A stretch of DNA of 33,745 bases from an uncultured Acetatifactor sp. (GCA_934394815.1 CAKRRD010000037.1:1-33745), one strand, 5' to 3'. Shown: positions 5,842 to 15,419, counted from the stretch's first letter. Notes: generated by a model from the sequence alone, not told the origin. A program made the numbers and translations.

Positions 5842-8571
5842 CTACTCCACTGTTTTTTCCAACATCTGTAGGATCTTTTCTTTTTCTCTGCTGCCGTTTG
5901 TCTGCAATCTGAGATAGGGTATCTGGTATACCTCTAAAATATGATTTTTCTTATCATCTCTTTTTGCCTGCTTATCATTTTCCTTATGGAATTTGTATCC
6001 GTCCACTTCTATCACCAGAACCGGCTTTTTACTGATCCGGTTATAGATCAGGAAATCCACATGTGTTGCCTGGTTCATGGCATATTCGCATTCATCCGCT
6101 TCCAGCCGCCTGAGATCGCGGATCAGCATATTCAGCGGAAAATGGCACACATGATCCAGGCAGGCAAATCTTTCTTCCACAAGGATATCGCTCAGCAATG
6201 CTTCCATAAGATTTTCTGAATCATATTCCGAAATTCTCTTATGCTTTTTCAAAAATTCCATTCGTTCCAAGGTATATTGCTTATACAGGTAATCGAATAC
6301 GGAATAGATTTCGCTCTCCGTAACTTCAAATTTATTGTACTGGATATAGTGGATCAGATCCGATATATTCCGCTCCTGTTCCTGCTCGTTCCCCGTCACC
6401 ACCAAAACCAGACGTTTCTTCGCTCTGGACACCGCGACATTGATCAGATAAGGATCATCTGCGAAATCCGATATCTCGTCATCCACCGTCGATAATATGA
6501 TGGTATTTTTTTCCTTTCCCTGAAACTTATGCACCGTTGCCGCATCTATTTCCGGGAATTCCTGCTGCAAGGCTTCTACCTGATTTCTGTAGGGTGCTAT
6601 GATTCCCATCTCCTCCGGTACTTCCAGAAGTTTCGGCAATACCTCTTCCCGGATAACATCTATTTGTCTCTGACTGTAATGATTTCTTACATGGTTCCCC
6701 TTTGCTGTCTTTATTACGGACAGCACATCCGGTTCCCCATGATCCTCCGTCATAATGATCAACTGTCCCCTGTAAAATTTCTGATTACAGAAATTGATGA
6801 TCTTCGGATGGCACCGGTAATGCTCCCGCAGCAGAGTCTGTTTTGCCAGCGGCAGCACCTCCGTAACTGATTGCAGAAAACTCTTCGTATACCGGTAACC
6901 CTCCGGCAGATGAAAGCTCTCAAAGACAGCTTCCGTACGCTCTTTCATCGCTTCCGTAACCACATTGGGAAGCTGTTTGGTATCTCCCACGATCACAACA
7001 TTTCTGGCACAGGACAATGCCAATGCTCCGGTTGCAATATCCACCTGCGATGCCTCATCCATGATCAGATAATCATAGACTACCTCGCCGCCCAGACTGC
7101 TCCTGGAGGAAAATGTCGTACTCAGCGTAATTGGATATTCCCGCAAAATATCCTGTGGATTTTTCCAAAGATCATTTTCGTCAAACCGCGGTCTGTCCGT
7201 TCGACCTTCATATTTTCGTGCGACCTTATCTTTCAGCAAAATCATGGACTGTCTGCCAAGTTCTTCTGCCAGTCCCTTGCCGACCCCCTGAAGGAATTTT
7301 TCTATTTCCTCGATCCGGTTCTCCAGCTCCCGTTTTCTGGCAGCATAATATTTTGCCTGAAAAGTAGTGATGATCCGGGATATCTCCTGCTTATAGAAAT
7401 CAAAATTCCTTATTCCGTAATGGAAATAGCTCTTCAACCGGAACAGCAGGCTGATCCGCTGTCTTTCCTCCGAGATCCATTGACACTCCTGCCACAGATC
7501 CATCCACTGTGACGAGGAAAGCTCCCTGCGAAGTTTTATTGCCTCTGTATTTACATCGGATTCCTGCACATACTGTTCGAAATAGGTAAGCTCCGTCGCC
7601 AGTTGTGACTGTTCCTGCTTCCGTTGTGCCAGCTCTTCCTGCAATTCATACACCTTTTTTAATTGTGCTGACATGGTGTAAATATCATTTTCCAGTTTTC
7701 TTCGATCACCCCCGTATTTCCAGGTGTCCATCCGGGGATATTGTCCGGTCTGTTCGCTGATAAATGCCCTTTTATTCTGTGTGCTCCCCAGTTTTGCAAC
7801 CAGAAATTCCAGTCTGTATTTGTCAGATGCCAGTTTCTCATAGACATTATCCGTGGCAGAATTATTATTGGATACGACCTGTACTGTTTTTCCCTGCATC
7901 AGTATATTGGCAATTATATTCAGGATTGTCTGTGTCTTGCCGGTACCCGGCGGCCCCTGAATCACACTGATCTGACTTTCCATTGCGTTTTTCACCGCCC
8001 TGTATTGGCTGTTATTGCAACCAAAGGGGAAAATCGGCACATAGTCATATCTTCCCTTTTCCCGCTGCATGGATGACGGATTCAGATACTTTGCAAGAGC
8101 CGTATCACTTCCTATGAAGGTCATCTTCTCATATTGCTTTGCCAGCAGTTTCTCGCCGGTTTCTTCATTTTTCAGTTCACTTAATTCCGCTATCTGCCTC
8201 AGATAATCAAAAACGCTCTGGGATTGCTTTTGCTGTAAGCATGACACTGTAATCTGCAATTCGTTCTGGGAATAATCCTTTTCCTTCCCCTCTTCAAAGC
8301 AAATATGCCAATAGGCCTGCCAGCCGTTTTGAAAAACATAGATCTCACGGATCCTGTTAAATTTTTGTCCATCCTTACTGATCTGATACAACGCCGGATT
8401 CAGCCGCTTCGGATCCCGTAACCAAGTAACGTTATTATAGGAATAAGAATAAGTTCTGCCGTTTTGAAAACACACATCCAGTTTCTTTGTTGCCGGATCA
8501 TAATTGCAGCTTTTTATCTCCGATGTCTTAATCTCCCCTTTTATAATCACCATGTTTTCTCTGGTATTCAT
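5842..8571 (-). CDS. SF1 (Upf1-like) helicase with N-terminal KTSC-like and C-terminal PD-(D/E)XK nuclease-like domains
   Basis: 909 residues from ATG 8571 (GGGG at about 7 nt). Residues 11-60 (IKTSEIKSCNYDP, VCFQNGRTYSYS) look like a KTSC domain. The helicase core has Walker A QGPPGTGKT (205-212), DEASQ (505-509), GDTKQLPN, the HYRCHP motif IV region, VHKFQGKEKNTIIL (motif V) and NVAVSRAKKRL (motif VI): a superfamily 1B Upf1/DNA2-like engine with a coiled-coil insertion at about 290-430. The C-terminal 80 residues carry THVDFLIYN, VLVIEVDGYKFH and RDDKKNHIL, a DUF2726/VSR-like PD-(D/E)XK nuclease pattern. Such helicase-nuclease fusions are frequent in anti-phage loci, but this one sits between an AAA+ gene and NAD salvage genes. 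Its substrate is unknown. Confidence 0.85.
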   Translation of the reverse strand: MNTRENMVIIKGEIKTSEIKSCNYDPATKKLDVCFQNGRTYSYSYNNVTWLRDPKRLNPALYQISKDGQKFNRIREIYVFQNGWQAYWHICFEEGKEKDYSQNELQITVSCLQQKQSQSVFDYLRQIAELSELKNEETGEKLLAKQYEKMTFIGSDTALAKYLNPSSMQREKGRYDYVPIFPFGCNNSQYRAVKNAMESQISVIQGPPGTGKTQTILNIIANILMQGKTVQVVSNNNSATDNVYEKLASDKYRLEFLVAKLGSTQNKRAFISEQTGQYPRMDTWKYGGDRRKLENDIYTMSAQLKKVYELQEELAQRKQEQSQLATELTYFEQYVQESDVNTEAIKLRRELSSSQWMDLWQECQWISEERQRISLLFRLKSYFHYGIRNFDFYKQEISRIITTFQAKYYAARKRELENRIEEIEKFLQGVGKGLAEELGRQSMILLKDKVARKYEGRTDRPRFDENDLWKNPQDILREYPITLSTTFSSRSSLGGEVVYDYLIMDEASQVDIATGALALSCARNVVIVGDTKQLPNVVTEAMKERTEAVFESFHLPEGYRYTKSFLQSVTEVLPLAKQTLLREHYRCHPKIINFCNQKFYRGQLIIMTEDHGEPDVLSVIKTAKGNHVRNHYSQRQIDVIREEVLPKLLEVPEEMGIIAPYRNQVEALQQEFPEIDAATVHKFQGKEKNTIILSTVDDEISDFADDPYLINVAVSRAKKRLVLVVTGNEQEQERNISDLIHYIQYNKFEVTESEIYSVFDYLYKQYTLERMEFLKKHKRISEYDSENLMEALLSDILVEERFACLDHVCHFPLNMLIRDLRRLEADECEYAMNQATHVDFLIYNRISKKPVLVIEVDGYKFHKENDKQAKRDDKKNHILEVYQIPYLRLQTNGSREKEKILQMLEKTVE

Positions 8572-8603
8572 AAAAATCCCCACTTACTTTTCTTATCAGC
8601 ACA

Positions 8604-8640
8604 AGAAGCAGGCAATCGACCTCTGCGACTGCCTGCTTCT
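8604..8640 (-). terminator. Hairpin between the AAA+ and helicase genes
   Basis: 11-bp arms AGAAGCAGGCA (8604-8614) and TGCCTGCTTCT (8630-8640), 5 bp after the AAA+ gene. No T run follows on the minus strand (TGTGCTGATAAG). It is therefore more likely a partial terminator or mRNA-end stabiliser than a full stop, and the helicase may be partly expressed from the upstream operon. Confidence 0.5.
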
Positions 8641-8645
8641 CATCT

Positions 8646-10136
8646 TTACAAAAACAATTTTCTGACCTTCTCTGCGTCAAATATGACTTCCTTTAATCCA
8701 TCCACTTCAATCTGATACAGGGCATTGGCTGCCAGATGCTCTGCTGCCTGCTCCAGATCACGGATGCCGCTGGTGTTGGAATAGATCTTCACGACCTCCT
8801 CCAGTCCCTCTTCGGTGATGGTACATTCATCTGCCTGCAATCCGATACGTTTCAACACCTTCGGCAATGCGAATCTGGAGAAAATGATCTTCTTCTCCTC
8901 CGGTGTGTAATCGGGAATATCGATCACCGCAAAGCGGGACATTAACGGCGCACTGATCTGGTTCTTATCGTTGGCGGTGGCGATGGGATAGACACCAAAG
9001 GTGGGTACGGTACATTCCATATAATTGTCCGTGAATCCCAGGTTATCTAACAGTGTCAGAAGCACATCCGCCGGATTGCCGTTGCCTTTGCCACTGGCCG
9101 CCTTGTCCAGCTCGTTGATAATGAATACCAGATTGGACTCTCCCGCCATGGAAAAAGCTTCCATGATGATACCGGGCTTGGCATTGGCATAGATTCTGGA
9201 GCTTCCGGTCAGCTGCTCCGGATCGTTGATGGAACTCATATCCAGTGTCGTCCAGGGAAGCTTTAAGATCCTTGCCACCGCATAAGCGATCTGGGATTTG
9301 CCGGTTCCCGCGGGACCCACCAGCAGAAGTCCGTAGGCCGGTAAGGTGTGGGTACGGTTGATCTGGATGATGGTCTCCATGATCCGCTGCTTGACTCTCT
9401 CCATGCCGTACAGTTCCTCGTCCAGGATCCGTCTGGCCTCCACCGGGTCAATGGCTTCGAAATAATTGCCCTTCCACTGAATGTTCATCATGATGGACAG
9501 CGCTCTCTGGGCATGTCTTCTCTCTTCGGGAGACACCTCATGGGATCTGGCCACCGCCAGGTTCCTTCTGGCCCACAAGCGGATGTTCTCCGGCATGGTC
9601 CTTCCGGCACAGGTCATGAAATCGGAGATACTCTGGAGGCTGGTAAGCTTCATATCATCGCCGTCTTCCTCCTCATCCTCTCCCTGTTCCTCTTCCGCAG
9701 GAGCACTGCTGGCGAACAGTCTTTCCATCATGAACTGTAAAAATCCGTCTTCCGCCGACAGCTTCGTACCGCCGCCGAATGCCGTTTCCCGAATCTTGTA
9801 TACTGCATAACCATCTGCCCTGTTCTCTCCGGAGAGGCGGACATTGATGTGATTTTCTCCCAGCCATCTGACGAGGCTGACGAATCTGGCATCAATCTGT
9901 AAAATATCGGCATAGGCACTGCTGCCCTCTTCCTTGAATTCGAAATTGGTGCGCTTGCTCTGGTTACCGAAGACGCCGATAGCATGATGCTTCCACTGTT
10001 CCCTGCTGTTGTCCAGAATCAAGATCGGCTTTTCAGGGCCTGCCACAGCCTCACTGGAACGAAACGTAGTATAGGTGCATATAGGATCCTGCTTCTTTTC
10101 ATTTTCCGGAGTACTGCTGAAATCAAATACCGGCAT
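8646..10136 (-). CDS. Lon-type AAA+ ATPase without protease domain
   Basis: 496 residues from ATG 10136, behind a perfect AAAGGAGG site; an upstream in-frame start lacks one. Residues 1-230 are unlike any domain I know and contain a Glu/Asp-rich linker (148-161, EEEQGEDEEEDGDD). From about 236 the AAA+ module follows Lon closely: ILDEELYGMERVKQRIME, Walker A GPAGTGKS (274-281), GSSRIYANAKPGIIMEAF, sensor 1 ATANDKN, arginine finger region PLMSRFAVIDIPDYT and sensor 2 SGIRDLEQ. The protein ends there: the Ser-Lys protease domain of Lon is absent. The Walker B reads VFIINELDK where Lon has DE, so Asp is replaced by Asn341. It may bind ATP and remodel a partner with slow hydrolysis. It overlaps the chemoreceptor gene by 14 nt. 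Confidence 0.8.
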   Translation of the reverse strand: MPVFDFSSTPENEKKQDPICTYTTFRSSEAVAGPEKPILILDNSREQWKHHAIGVFGNQSKRTNFEFKEEGSSAYADILQIDARFVSLVRWLGENHINVRLSGENRADGYAVYKIRETAFGGGTKLSAEDGFLQFMMERLFASSAPAEEEQGEDEEEDGDDMKLTSLQSISDFMTCAGRTMPENIRLWARRNLAVARSHEVSPEERRHAQRALSIMMNIQWKGNYFEAIDPVEARRILDEELYGMERVKQRIMETIIQINRTHTLPAYGLLLVGPAGTGKSQIAYAVARILKLPWTTLDMSSINDPEQLTGSSRIYANAKPGIIMEAFSMAGESNLVFIINELDKAASGKGNGNPADVLLTLLDNLGFTDNYMECTVPTFGVYPIATANDKNQISAPLMSRFAVIDIPDYTPEEKKIIFSRFALPKVLKRIGLQADECTITEEGLEEVVKIYSNTSGIRDLEQAAEHLAANALYQIEVDGLKEVIFDAEKVRKLFL

Positions 10137-11883
10137 TCTTAACCTCCTTTTTTCTCGCCTGAATCTTCTCCTCATCGATCAGTTTGAACTGTTTTACCAG
10201 ATTGGTCATATTCTCAGACTGGGCGGACAATTCCTCACTGGTGGCAGACAGCTCTTCTGCTGCCGCCGAATTGGACTGTACGATCTCGGAGATCTGGTTC
10301 ACACCGCTCTCCGCCTGCTCCATGGCATCCGCCTGGGCAGCAGCGATCTGGGTCAATTCCTCGGAATCCTGTGCAATCCTGCGGACGCCCTCCACGATAA
10401 CACTTAAGGTCTGGGAGGCATGATCCACTGCCTCGTTACCGGCATGGATCTCTTCCAGTGTGCCGCCGATCAGATTTCTGGTATTGACTGCGGACTGGGC
10501 ACTCTGCTCTGCCAGCTTACCGATCTGGTCAGCCACTACGGCAAAGCCTCTTCCGGCCTCTCCCGCTCTGGCTGCCTCGATGGAAGCATTCAGGGACAGC
10601 AGATTCGTCTGGCTGGCAATATCCTCGATCTCGCCGATGATATTGCTGATCTTCTCGGAAGTCTCATTGATCCGTCCCATAATTGCCATCAGATGATTCA
10701 TCTCGGTACGGCCTTCGTCTGCCTTTGCAGAATACTGCTGTGCCTGTTTACTGGAATTCTTCGTATGCTCCGCGGTATTGTCTACCATGGAAGCAATATT
10801 GGTAATGGTGGCCTGTAACTGCTGTACGGCTCCTGCCTGCTCGGTCGCGCCCTCTGCCAGAGACTGGGCAGCGTCTGCCAGACTTCCGGCCCCCATGGAT
10901 ACCTGCCCGGATACCGAATTGACATTGTACAGTGCCTCGTTCATCTTGTATTTGATATCCCGCAGGGCTTCCTTCAGTTCATCCAGATCCCCCACATAGA
11001 GTTCAGGATAACGGAACTTCACGGTCCAGTCACCGTTTGCCATAGAGTTCAGAGCCTGCTTGATATCCTCGATGATCATTTTCAGATTCGCAGCCATTTC
11101 TGTAGCCGCCCGGGTCATCTCTGCTACTTCATCCTCGGACTGTACTGCCGGGAATTCTGTCGTCAGGTCTCCGGCTGCGAAACCATCCAGACGTTCCGTC
11201 AGAGCCTCCAAAGGATGTGCGATTCCCTTGGCGATCATCTTGCCCGCTTTCTCGGATCTGGCAAATCCCAGTGCGATGATCAGCAGGATGAGCAGAAAGA
11301 TAAGCACGCGGAAAACATCCAGTTTCTGCTCCATGACATTCCCATTTGTCACACTGCTGTCCAGCAGGGAAGTCATGGCTGCGTATACCTGCTGGAAAAT
11401 GGGATCCATCTGGTCGCTGGCCATCTGCTGTGCCTGCATTCTTTTCGCGGGGTCAGAAGAAGTCCCCAGTTCCAGTACCTGTGCCTCAATCTGCCGGTAA
11501 GAAGCCACGCCGTCTTTGATCTGCTGGTAGATAGCTTTCCCGTCCTCTGTAATCATGTCATTTTCCAGGGCATTGATATAGGTGTCCAACTGTTCTTCCG
11601 TCAGGTCATGGGCATTTTTCGCCGTCGCCACCAGATCATCGTCATCATAACCGATGGCGGCACGGGTCTCACTTCGCATCTCTGCGATAACGATCATGGC
11701 CTTGCCGATATCCCCCTGTGCGAAGCCGTAATGCCGGAGCGCATAGGAATACTGATAACTAACGATTCCCATGGCCACACAGGCAATGATTCCCGTCGCA
11801 CTCAGCAATAACGTGATCTTACGAAATACTTTCAATAAACGCTTCTCAATGGGGAGCTTGTTTAAACTGTTAATTCTGTCCAT
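10123..11883 (-). CDS. Methyl-accepting chemotaxis protein
   Basis: 586 residues from ATG 11883; the longer open frame upstream is shadow of the YkgJ gene. Order: TM1 (about 22-42), an extracellular four-helix-bundle-like sensor of about 145 residues, TM2 (about 190-208), HAMP (about 210-265), a second HAMP-like/coiled stretch, then the long cytoplasmic signalling coil with the conserved hairpin tip (about 418-456: [34 protein letters not shown]). It should sense a ligand outside or in the membrane and control CheA through CheW; no che gene is in the window. No CheR-docking pentapeptide is seen at the C-terminus. It overlaps the YkgJ-type gene before it and the Lon-like gene after it by 14 nt each, so the three are expressed as a unit. 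Confidence 0.9.
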   Translation of the reverse strand: MDRINSLNKLPIEKRLLKVFRKITLLLSATGIIACVAMGIVSYQYSYALRHYGFAQGDIGKAMIVIAEMRSETRAAIGYDDDDLVATAKNAHDLTEEQLDTYINALENDMITEDGKAIYQQIKDGVASYRQIEAQVLELGTSSDPAKRMQAQQMASDQMDPIFQQVYAAMTSLLDSSVTNGNVMEQKLDVFRVLIFLLILLIIALGFARSEKAGKMIAKGIAHPLEALTERLDGFAAGDLTTEFPAVQSEDEVAEMTRAATEMAANLKMIIEDIKQALNSMANGDWTVKFRYPELYVGDLDELKEALRDIKYKMNEALYNVNSVSGQVSMGAGSLADAAQSLAEGATEQAGAVQQLQATITNIASMVDNTAEHTKNSSKQAQQYSAKADEGRTEMNHLMAIMGRINETSEKISNIIGEIEDIASQTNLLSLNASIEAARAGEAGRGFAVVADQIGKLAEQSAQSAVNTRNLIGGTLEEIHAGNEAVDHASQTLSVIVEGVRRIAQDSEELTQIAAAQADAMEQAESGVNQISEIVQSNSAAAEELSATSEELSAQSENMTNLVKQFKLIDEEKIQARKKEVKNAGI

Positions 11884-12526
11884 TCCAATGTTCCATCCTC
11901 TCTGTAAACTGCGTGTAAAAATCGTTTGTCCCCTCGTACGGCAATAAGTAAAACAGACGCAGCAACAGCAGATTTTCTTCCCGCTGTTTCCCTTCGTCTT
12001 CTCCTGCCAGTCTTTCTTCCATGGCATGTAACAAATCATGCCACTGCAGGGTAAATTGCTGGTTTCTGGTCAGTTCCGGCGTATCGATCCATTTGCTGAC
12101 CTTCACCTTACTGCGGTTCTCCTTCGCACATTCCCCAGTCTGGAGAAAATAGGAAAATCCACCGTTCTCATAATATCTTCCCAGAGGAAACAATCTGCAG
12201 ATTCCGGGGCGGTATGGGTGGATGCTGCATCGCCCTTCCCCGTCCAGATACACACAGGCTTCCTCTGTTCCCTGCATTTTCAGGTTCGGCAGAATCACTC
12301 CATCCACCACATGCAGTTCCACTGCCGTCGAAAGCAGTTCCTGCATGCTCTTCCCCAGTCCCGTAGTCAGCCGGTAGACATCGTAAGGATCCAGGATGAT
12401 GGAGTTTCCCATGCCATGGCAGCACCGGGAACAGCCTTTGCAGCCACCGCAGTCCGCCTTTACCATATCATTTGCTTTGTATAAATGGCCGTCGGATATC
12501 TCCGCAAGGCTTACATTTCGCTTCAT
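11870..12526 (-). CDS. YkgJ-type cysteine-cluster protein
   Basis: 218 residues. An N-terminal cysteine cluster, CGGCKGCSRCC (Cys26, 29, 32, 35, 36), is followed by the second half of the motif, ACVYLDGEGRCSIHPYRPGICRLFP (read as C-x-L-x6-C-x-I then RP-x-x-CR-x-FP), and a further Cys in TGECAK. This is the Zn/Fe-S-cluster-binding YkgJ/CxxCxxCC family; some members occur in flagellar or motility loci, and no biochemical role is established. About 70 C-terminal residues are helical and acidic. It starts 10 bp after mtnA and its end overlaps the chemoreceptor start, so a link to the chemoreceptor (redox or metal input) is possible but only inferred. Confidence 0.8.
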   Translation of the reverse strand: MKRNVSLAEISDGHLYKANDMVKADCGGCKGCSRCCHGMGNSIILDPYDVYRLTTGLGKSMQELLSTAVELHVVDGVILPNLKMQGTEEACVYLDGEGRCSIHPYRPGICRLFPLGRYYENGGFSYFLQTGECAKENRSKVKVSKWIDTPELTRNQQFTLQWHDLLHAMEERLAGEDEGKQREENLLLLRLFYLLPYEGTNDFYTQFTERMEHWNGQN

Positions 12527-12536
12527 ATCTTTACCA

Positions 12537-13631
12537 TCAGCCTCTCTGTGCCTTGCGTTCCATGATTTCCTTCAGGGTCTCGGTATAGGGTGCTCTTGCC
12601 ACGCCGTACTCCGTTACGATTCCGGCGATCAGTTCATGATCTGTTACATCAAAAGCCGGATTGTATACCTTTACCCCCTCCGGAGCCATGCGCTCTTTGT
12701 ACCACATCTCAGTGACCTCCTCCGCTTTCCTCTGCTCGATACAGATATCCGCACCGGTCGCAGTGGCCATATCAATGGTAGAGGTAGGTGCACAGATATA
12801 TACCGGCACACCGTACTGTCTGGCTACCGCTGCTACCACGCTGGTACCGATCTTGTTGGCGGTATCGCCGTTGGCGGCCACCCGGTCACAGCCCACGAAC
12901 ACTGCCTGCACCCACCCCTTGGACATTACGGAAGCAGACATATTATCGCAGATCAGTGTCACATCCACCCCTGCAGAATGCAGTTCAAAGGCAGTCAGTC
13001 TGGCTCCCTGCAGCAGGGGTCTTGTCTCATCGGCGAATACATGGAAGTTATAGCCCTTCTCCTGTCCCAGATAAATGGGTGCCGTTGCAGTACCATATTT
13101 TACTGTTGCAAGTTGTCCTGCATTACAGTGGGTCAGAATACCATCTCCCGGTTTTACCAGTTCCAGGCCAAATTCTCCGATTTTTCGGCATACTTCCACA
13201 TCTTCCGCACGAATCTGCAATGCTTCATTATGCAGGATTTCCTTCACTTCTGCCACAGATCTGTGTTCTTCCCTGCCCGCCTTTACAGCCACAGCATTCA
13301 TGCGCTTCAATGCCCAGGACAGATTGACTGCGGTGGGTCTGGAAGAATCCAGATATTCCTTATATTCGGTAAATTTCTGATAAAACTCCTCGAAATCCTC
13401 GGTCTCGATGCGGTTTGCCAGCAGGTAGATACCCAGTGCCGCCGCTACACCGATGGCCGGTGCTCCTCTGACTTTCAACAGATAAATGGCATCCCACATC
13501 TCCTGCGCCGTATGTAAGGCGATCAGTTCGATCCTGCCGGGCAATAAGGTCTGATCTATGATGATCACCGCGTCCTGCGCTTCATCCAATGCTACGGTGT
13601 CGTAATCAAGAATTGTCTTCTGTTTTTCCAT
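12537..13631 (-). CDS. mtnA: Methylthioribose-1-phosphate isomerase
   Basis: 364 residues, normal length, with AAGGAG before the ATG. It isomerises 5-methylthioribose-1-phosphate to methylthioribulose-1-phosphate in methionine salvage. The family marks are RGAPAIGVAAA (55-65), LTHCNAG with the catalytic Cys169, VFADETRPLLQGARL (198-212) and GCDRVAANGD with the catalytic Asp249. The related eIF2B-like proteins and ribose-1,5-bisphosphate isomerase share the fold, but these residues together point to MtnA. No other mtn gene is nearby, so downstream steps must be elsewhere or the enzyme works in a shunt. It lies 18 bp after ybaK and 10 bp before the YkgJ-type gene. Confidence 0.93.
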   Translation of the reverse strand: MEKQKTILDYDTVALDEAQDAVIIIDQTLLPGRIELIALHTAQEMWDAIYLLKVRGAPAIGVAAALGIYLLANRIETEDFEEFYQKFTEYKEYLDSSRPTAVNLSWALKRMNAVAVKAGREEHRSVAEVKEILHNEALQIRAEDVEVCRKIGEFGLELVKPGDGILTHCNAGQLATVKYGTATAPIYLGQEKGYNFHVFADETRPLLQGARLTAFELHSAGVDVTLICDNMSASVMSKGWVQAVFVGCDRVAANGDTANKIGTSVVAAVARQYGVPVYICAPTSTIDMATATGADICIEQRKAEEVTEMWYKERMAPEGVKVYNPAFDVTDHELIAGIVTEYGVARAPYTETLKEIMERKAQRG

Positions 13632-13649
13632 GGGTACTCCTTCTGTTTT

Positions 13650-14141
13650 TTAATTTTCATGCCGGATAATATCGGCAAATTCCGCTTTTGCCGCCCTGGC
13701 CAGATCCTCCGGGGTCAGGCGGATCTGGGATCCGATCCTGCCGCCGCTGACGTAGATCTGTTCCTGCGTCTTTGCACTCTCATCGATCCTGGTCACATAC
13801 TGTTTTTTCATACCGATAGCGGTACAGCCGCCCCGGATATAGCCGGTGATGGCATTGATATCTTTTACGTGGATCATTTCCACACTCTTTTCCCCTACGG
13901 ATTTCGCTGCCTTTTTCAGATCCAGTTCCGCCGCGATGGGAATAACGAATACAAAATAATTCTTGCTGCTGCCCACCGTGACCAGCGTCTTATAGACCTG
14001 TTCATAGGGCAGGGATAATTTATCCGCTATCTGAAGCCCGTCCACGAATTCCTCGCACTCATAGGTGTGATGGGTATAAGGAATCTTCAGTGATTCCAAA
14101 ATCCGCATGGCGTTGGTCTTTACTTCCTTTTGTTTTGCCAT
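13650..14141 (-). CDS. ybaK: Cys-tRNA(Pro) deacylase, YbaK/EbsC family
   Basis: 163 residues from ATG 14141, with GAGTGA about 7 nt upstream; a GTG 15 nt earlier is less likely. YbaK/EbsC proteins hydrolyse mis-charged Cys-tRNA(Pro) in trans. The visible marks are KIPYTHHTYE near residue 20, the conserved lysine in YEQVYKTLVT (about 50), FVFVIPIAAELDLKKAAK, GYIRGGCTAIGMKK (about 106-119) and SGGRIGSQIRLTPEDL near the end. It is first in a run of closely spaced genes (mtnA follows at 18 bp). Confidence 0.9.
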   Translation of the reverse strand: MAKQKEVKTNAMRILESLKIPYTHHTYECEEFVDGLQIADKLSLPYEQVYKTLVTVGSSKNYFVFVIPIAAELDLKKAAKSVGEKSVEMIHVKDINAITGYIRGGCTAIGMKKQYVTRIDESAKTQEQIYVSGGRIGSQIRLTPEDLARAAKAEFADIIRHEN

Positions 14142-14265
14142 AAAAATATCACTCACATTCTTGCTCTGTTAAATATTTAGCATTTCTATTTTACTATTTT
14201 GCTCCCCCCAGTGCAAGCATACAGGCTAAGAAACTTACACAAATTGCATCTGTTTTTTCTTCGAA

Positions 14266-14313
14266 AAAACTCCGCCCGATTTCCGGACAAACCGGGGAAC
14301 CAGACGGAGTTTT
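14266..14313 (-). terminator. Terminator of the butyryl-CoA operon
   Basis: 9-bp arms AAAACTCCG (14266-14274) and CGGAGTTTT (14305-14313), with further pairing inside (CCGG/CCGG). On the minus strand the stem ends in a T run (GGAGTTTTTTC). It lies 29 bp after the etfA stop. Confidence 0.75.
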
Positions 14314-14342
14314 ATATGTTTTTAAGGATCCGTTCTTCGGAA

Positions 14343-15404
14343 TTAGTTCGCTGCCTTCTCAGCCTTTGCAGCTTTCAGCTGCTCTGTCAGAGCAGGTACT
14401 ACCTTGTTCAGGTCGCCTACGATGCCATAGTCAGCTACATCAAAGATTGGAGCGGTCTCATCCTTGTTGATGGCAACAATGAGATCAGACTCTTCCATAC
14501 CGGCTACATGCTGAATAGCACCGGAGATACCGATTGCAAAGTAGATCTGGGGACGAACGGTCTTACCGGTCTGTCCAACCTGCAGATCCTTGGGCTTCCA
14601 GCCGTTATCTACAACGGCACGGGAGCAGGATACGGTACCACCCAGAACCTCTGCCAGATCATCCAGAATCTTGAAGTTCTCTGCGCTGCCTACACCACGG
14701 CCGCCGGATACCAGAATCTTTGCATCCATGATATCAACGGTATCGGATACAGCCTTAACGACTTCCTTGATGGTGACATATTTGTTGTTCGGAGTAAATC
14801 CGGGATTGTACTCTTCAATCACAGCCTTTGCCCCTGCGATAGGAGCAATCTTCTGCATAACACCGGGACGAACGGTTGCCATCTGAGGTCTGTTGTCAGG
14901 GCAGGCGATGGTTGCGATGGTGTTACCGCCGAATGCAGGACGGGTCATCAGCAGCTGGTTGTGCTTCTGCTCCTGTCCGGGAATTGCAACGAGAGGGAAA
15001 TCTCCGATCTCAAGTACGGTACAGTCAGCAGTCAGACCGGTCTTCACTCTTGCGGAAACAGTAGGGCCAAGGTCACGTCCGATAGCGGTTGCGCCTACCA
15101 GAACGATCTCCGGCTTATATTTCTCGATAACAGATGCCAGTGCATGTGCATAAGGCTCGGTTCTGTAAGTCTCCAGTTCGGGATCATCCACAAGGATTAC
15201 CTTATCTGCGCCATACTCAGCCAGCTTGTCCGCCAGATTCTTTACATTATAACCGATCAGAACCGCGGTTACCTCGGTCTCCAGCTTTGCAGCCAGCTCT
15301 TTACCTTTGCCGAGCAGCTCCAATGCGATACCACTGATCTCATTGTCTACCTGCTGGGCGAACACATATACACCCTTGTATTCTTCAATATTATTGGTTA
15401 CCAT
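14343..15404 (-). CDS. etfA: Electron transfer flavoprotein, alpha subunit
   Basis: 353 residues with GGAGG before the ATG. The FAD-binding C-terminal domain is clear: SGGRGVGSAENF (about 233-244), then GQTGKTVRPQIYFAIGISGA and QHVAGM (about 278-305), and DLIVAINKDETAPIF. With EtfB it forms the heterodimer that, with butyryl-CoA dehydrogenase, bifurcates electrons from NADH to crotonyl-CoA and ferredoxin in butyrate-forming clostridia. It is last in the six-gene operon, 15 bp after etfB, and is followed by a terminator. Confidence 0.95.
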   Translation of the reverse strand: MVTNNIEEYKGVYVFAQQVDNEISGIALELLGKGKELAAKLETEVTAVLIGYNVKNLADKLAEYGADKVILVDDPELETYRTEPYAHALASVIEKYKPEIVLVGATAIGRDLGPTVSARVKTGLTADCTVLEIGDFPLVAIPGQEQKHNQLLMTRPAFGGNTIATIACPDNRPQMATVRPGVMQKIAPIAGAKAVIEEYNPGFTPNNKYVTIKEVVKAVSDTVDIMDAKILVSGGRGVGSAENFKILDDLAEVLGGTVSCSRAVVDNGWKPKDLQVGQTGKTVRPQIYFAIGISGAIQHVAGMEESDLIVAINKDETAPIFDVADYGIVGDLNKVVPALTEQLKAAKAEKAAN

Positions 15405-15419
15405 GGTTTGCCTCCTATA

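Noticed and set aside
11884..12039. Upstream extension of the chemoreceptor frame
   Set aside because: It is shadow of the YkgJ-type gene (CCCC-rich, no membrane start); the ATG at 11883 precedes the expected TM1.
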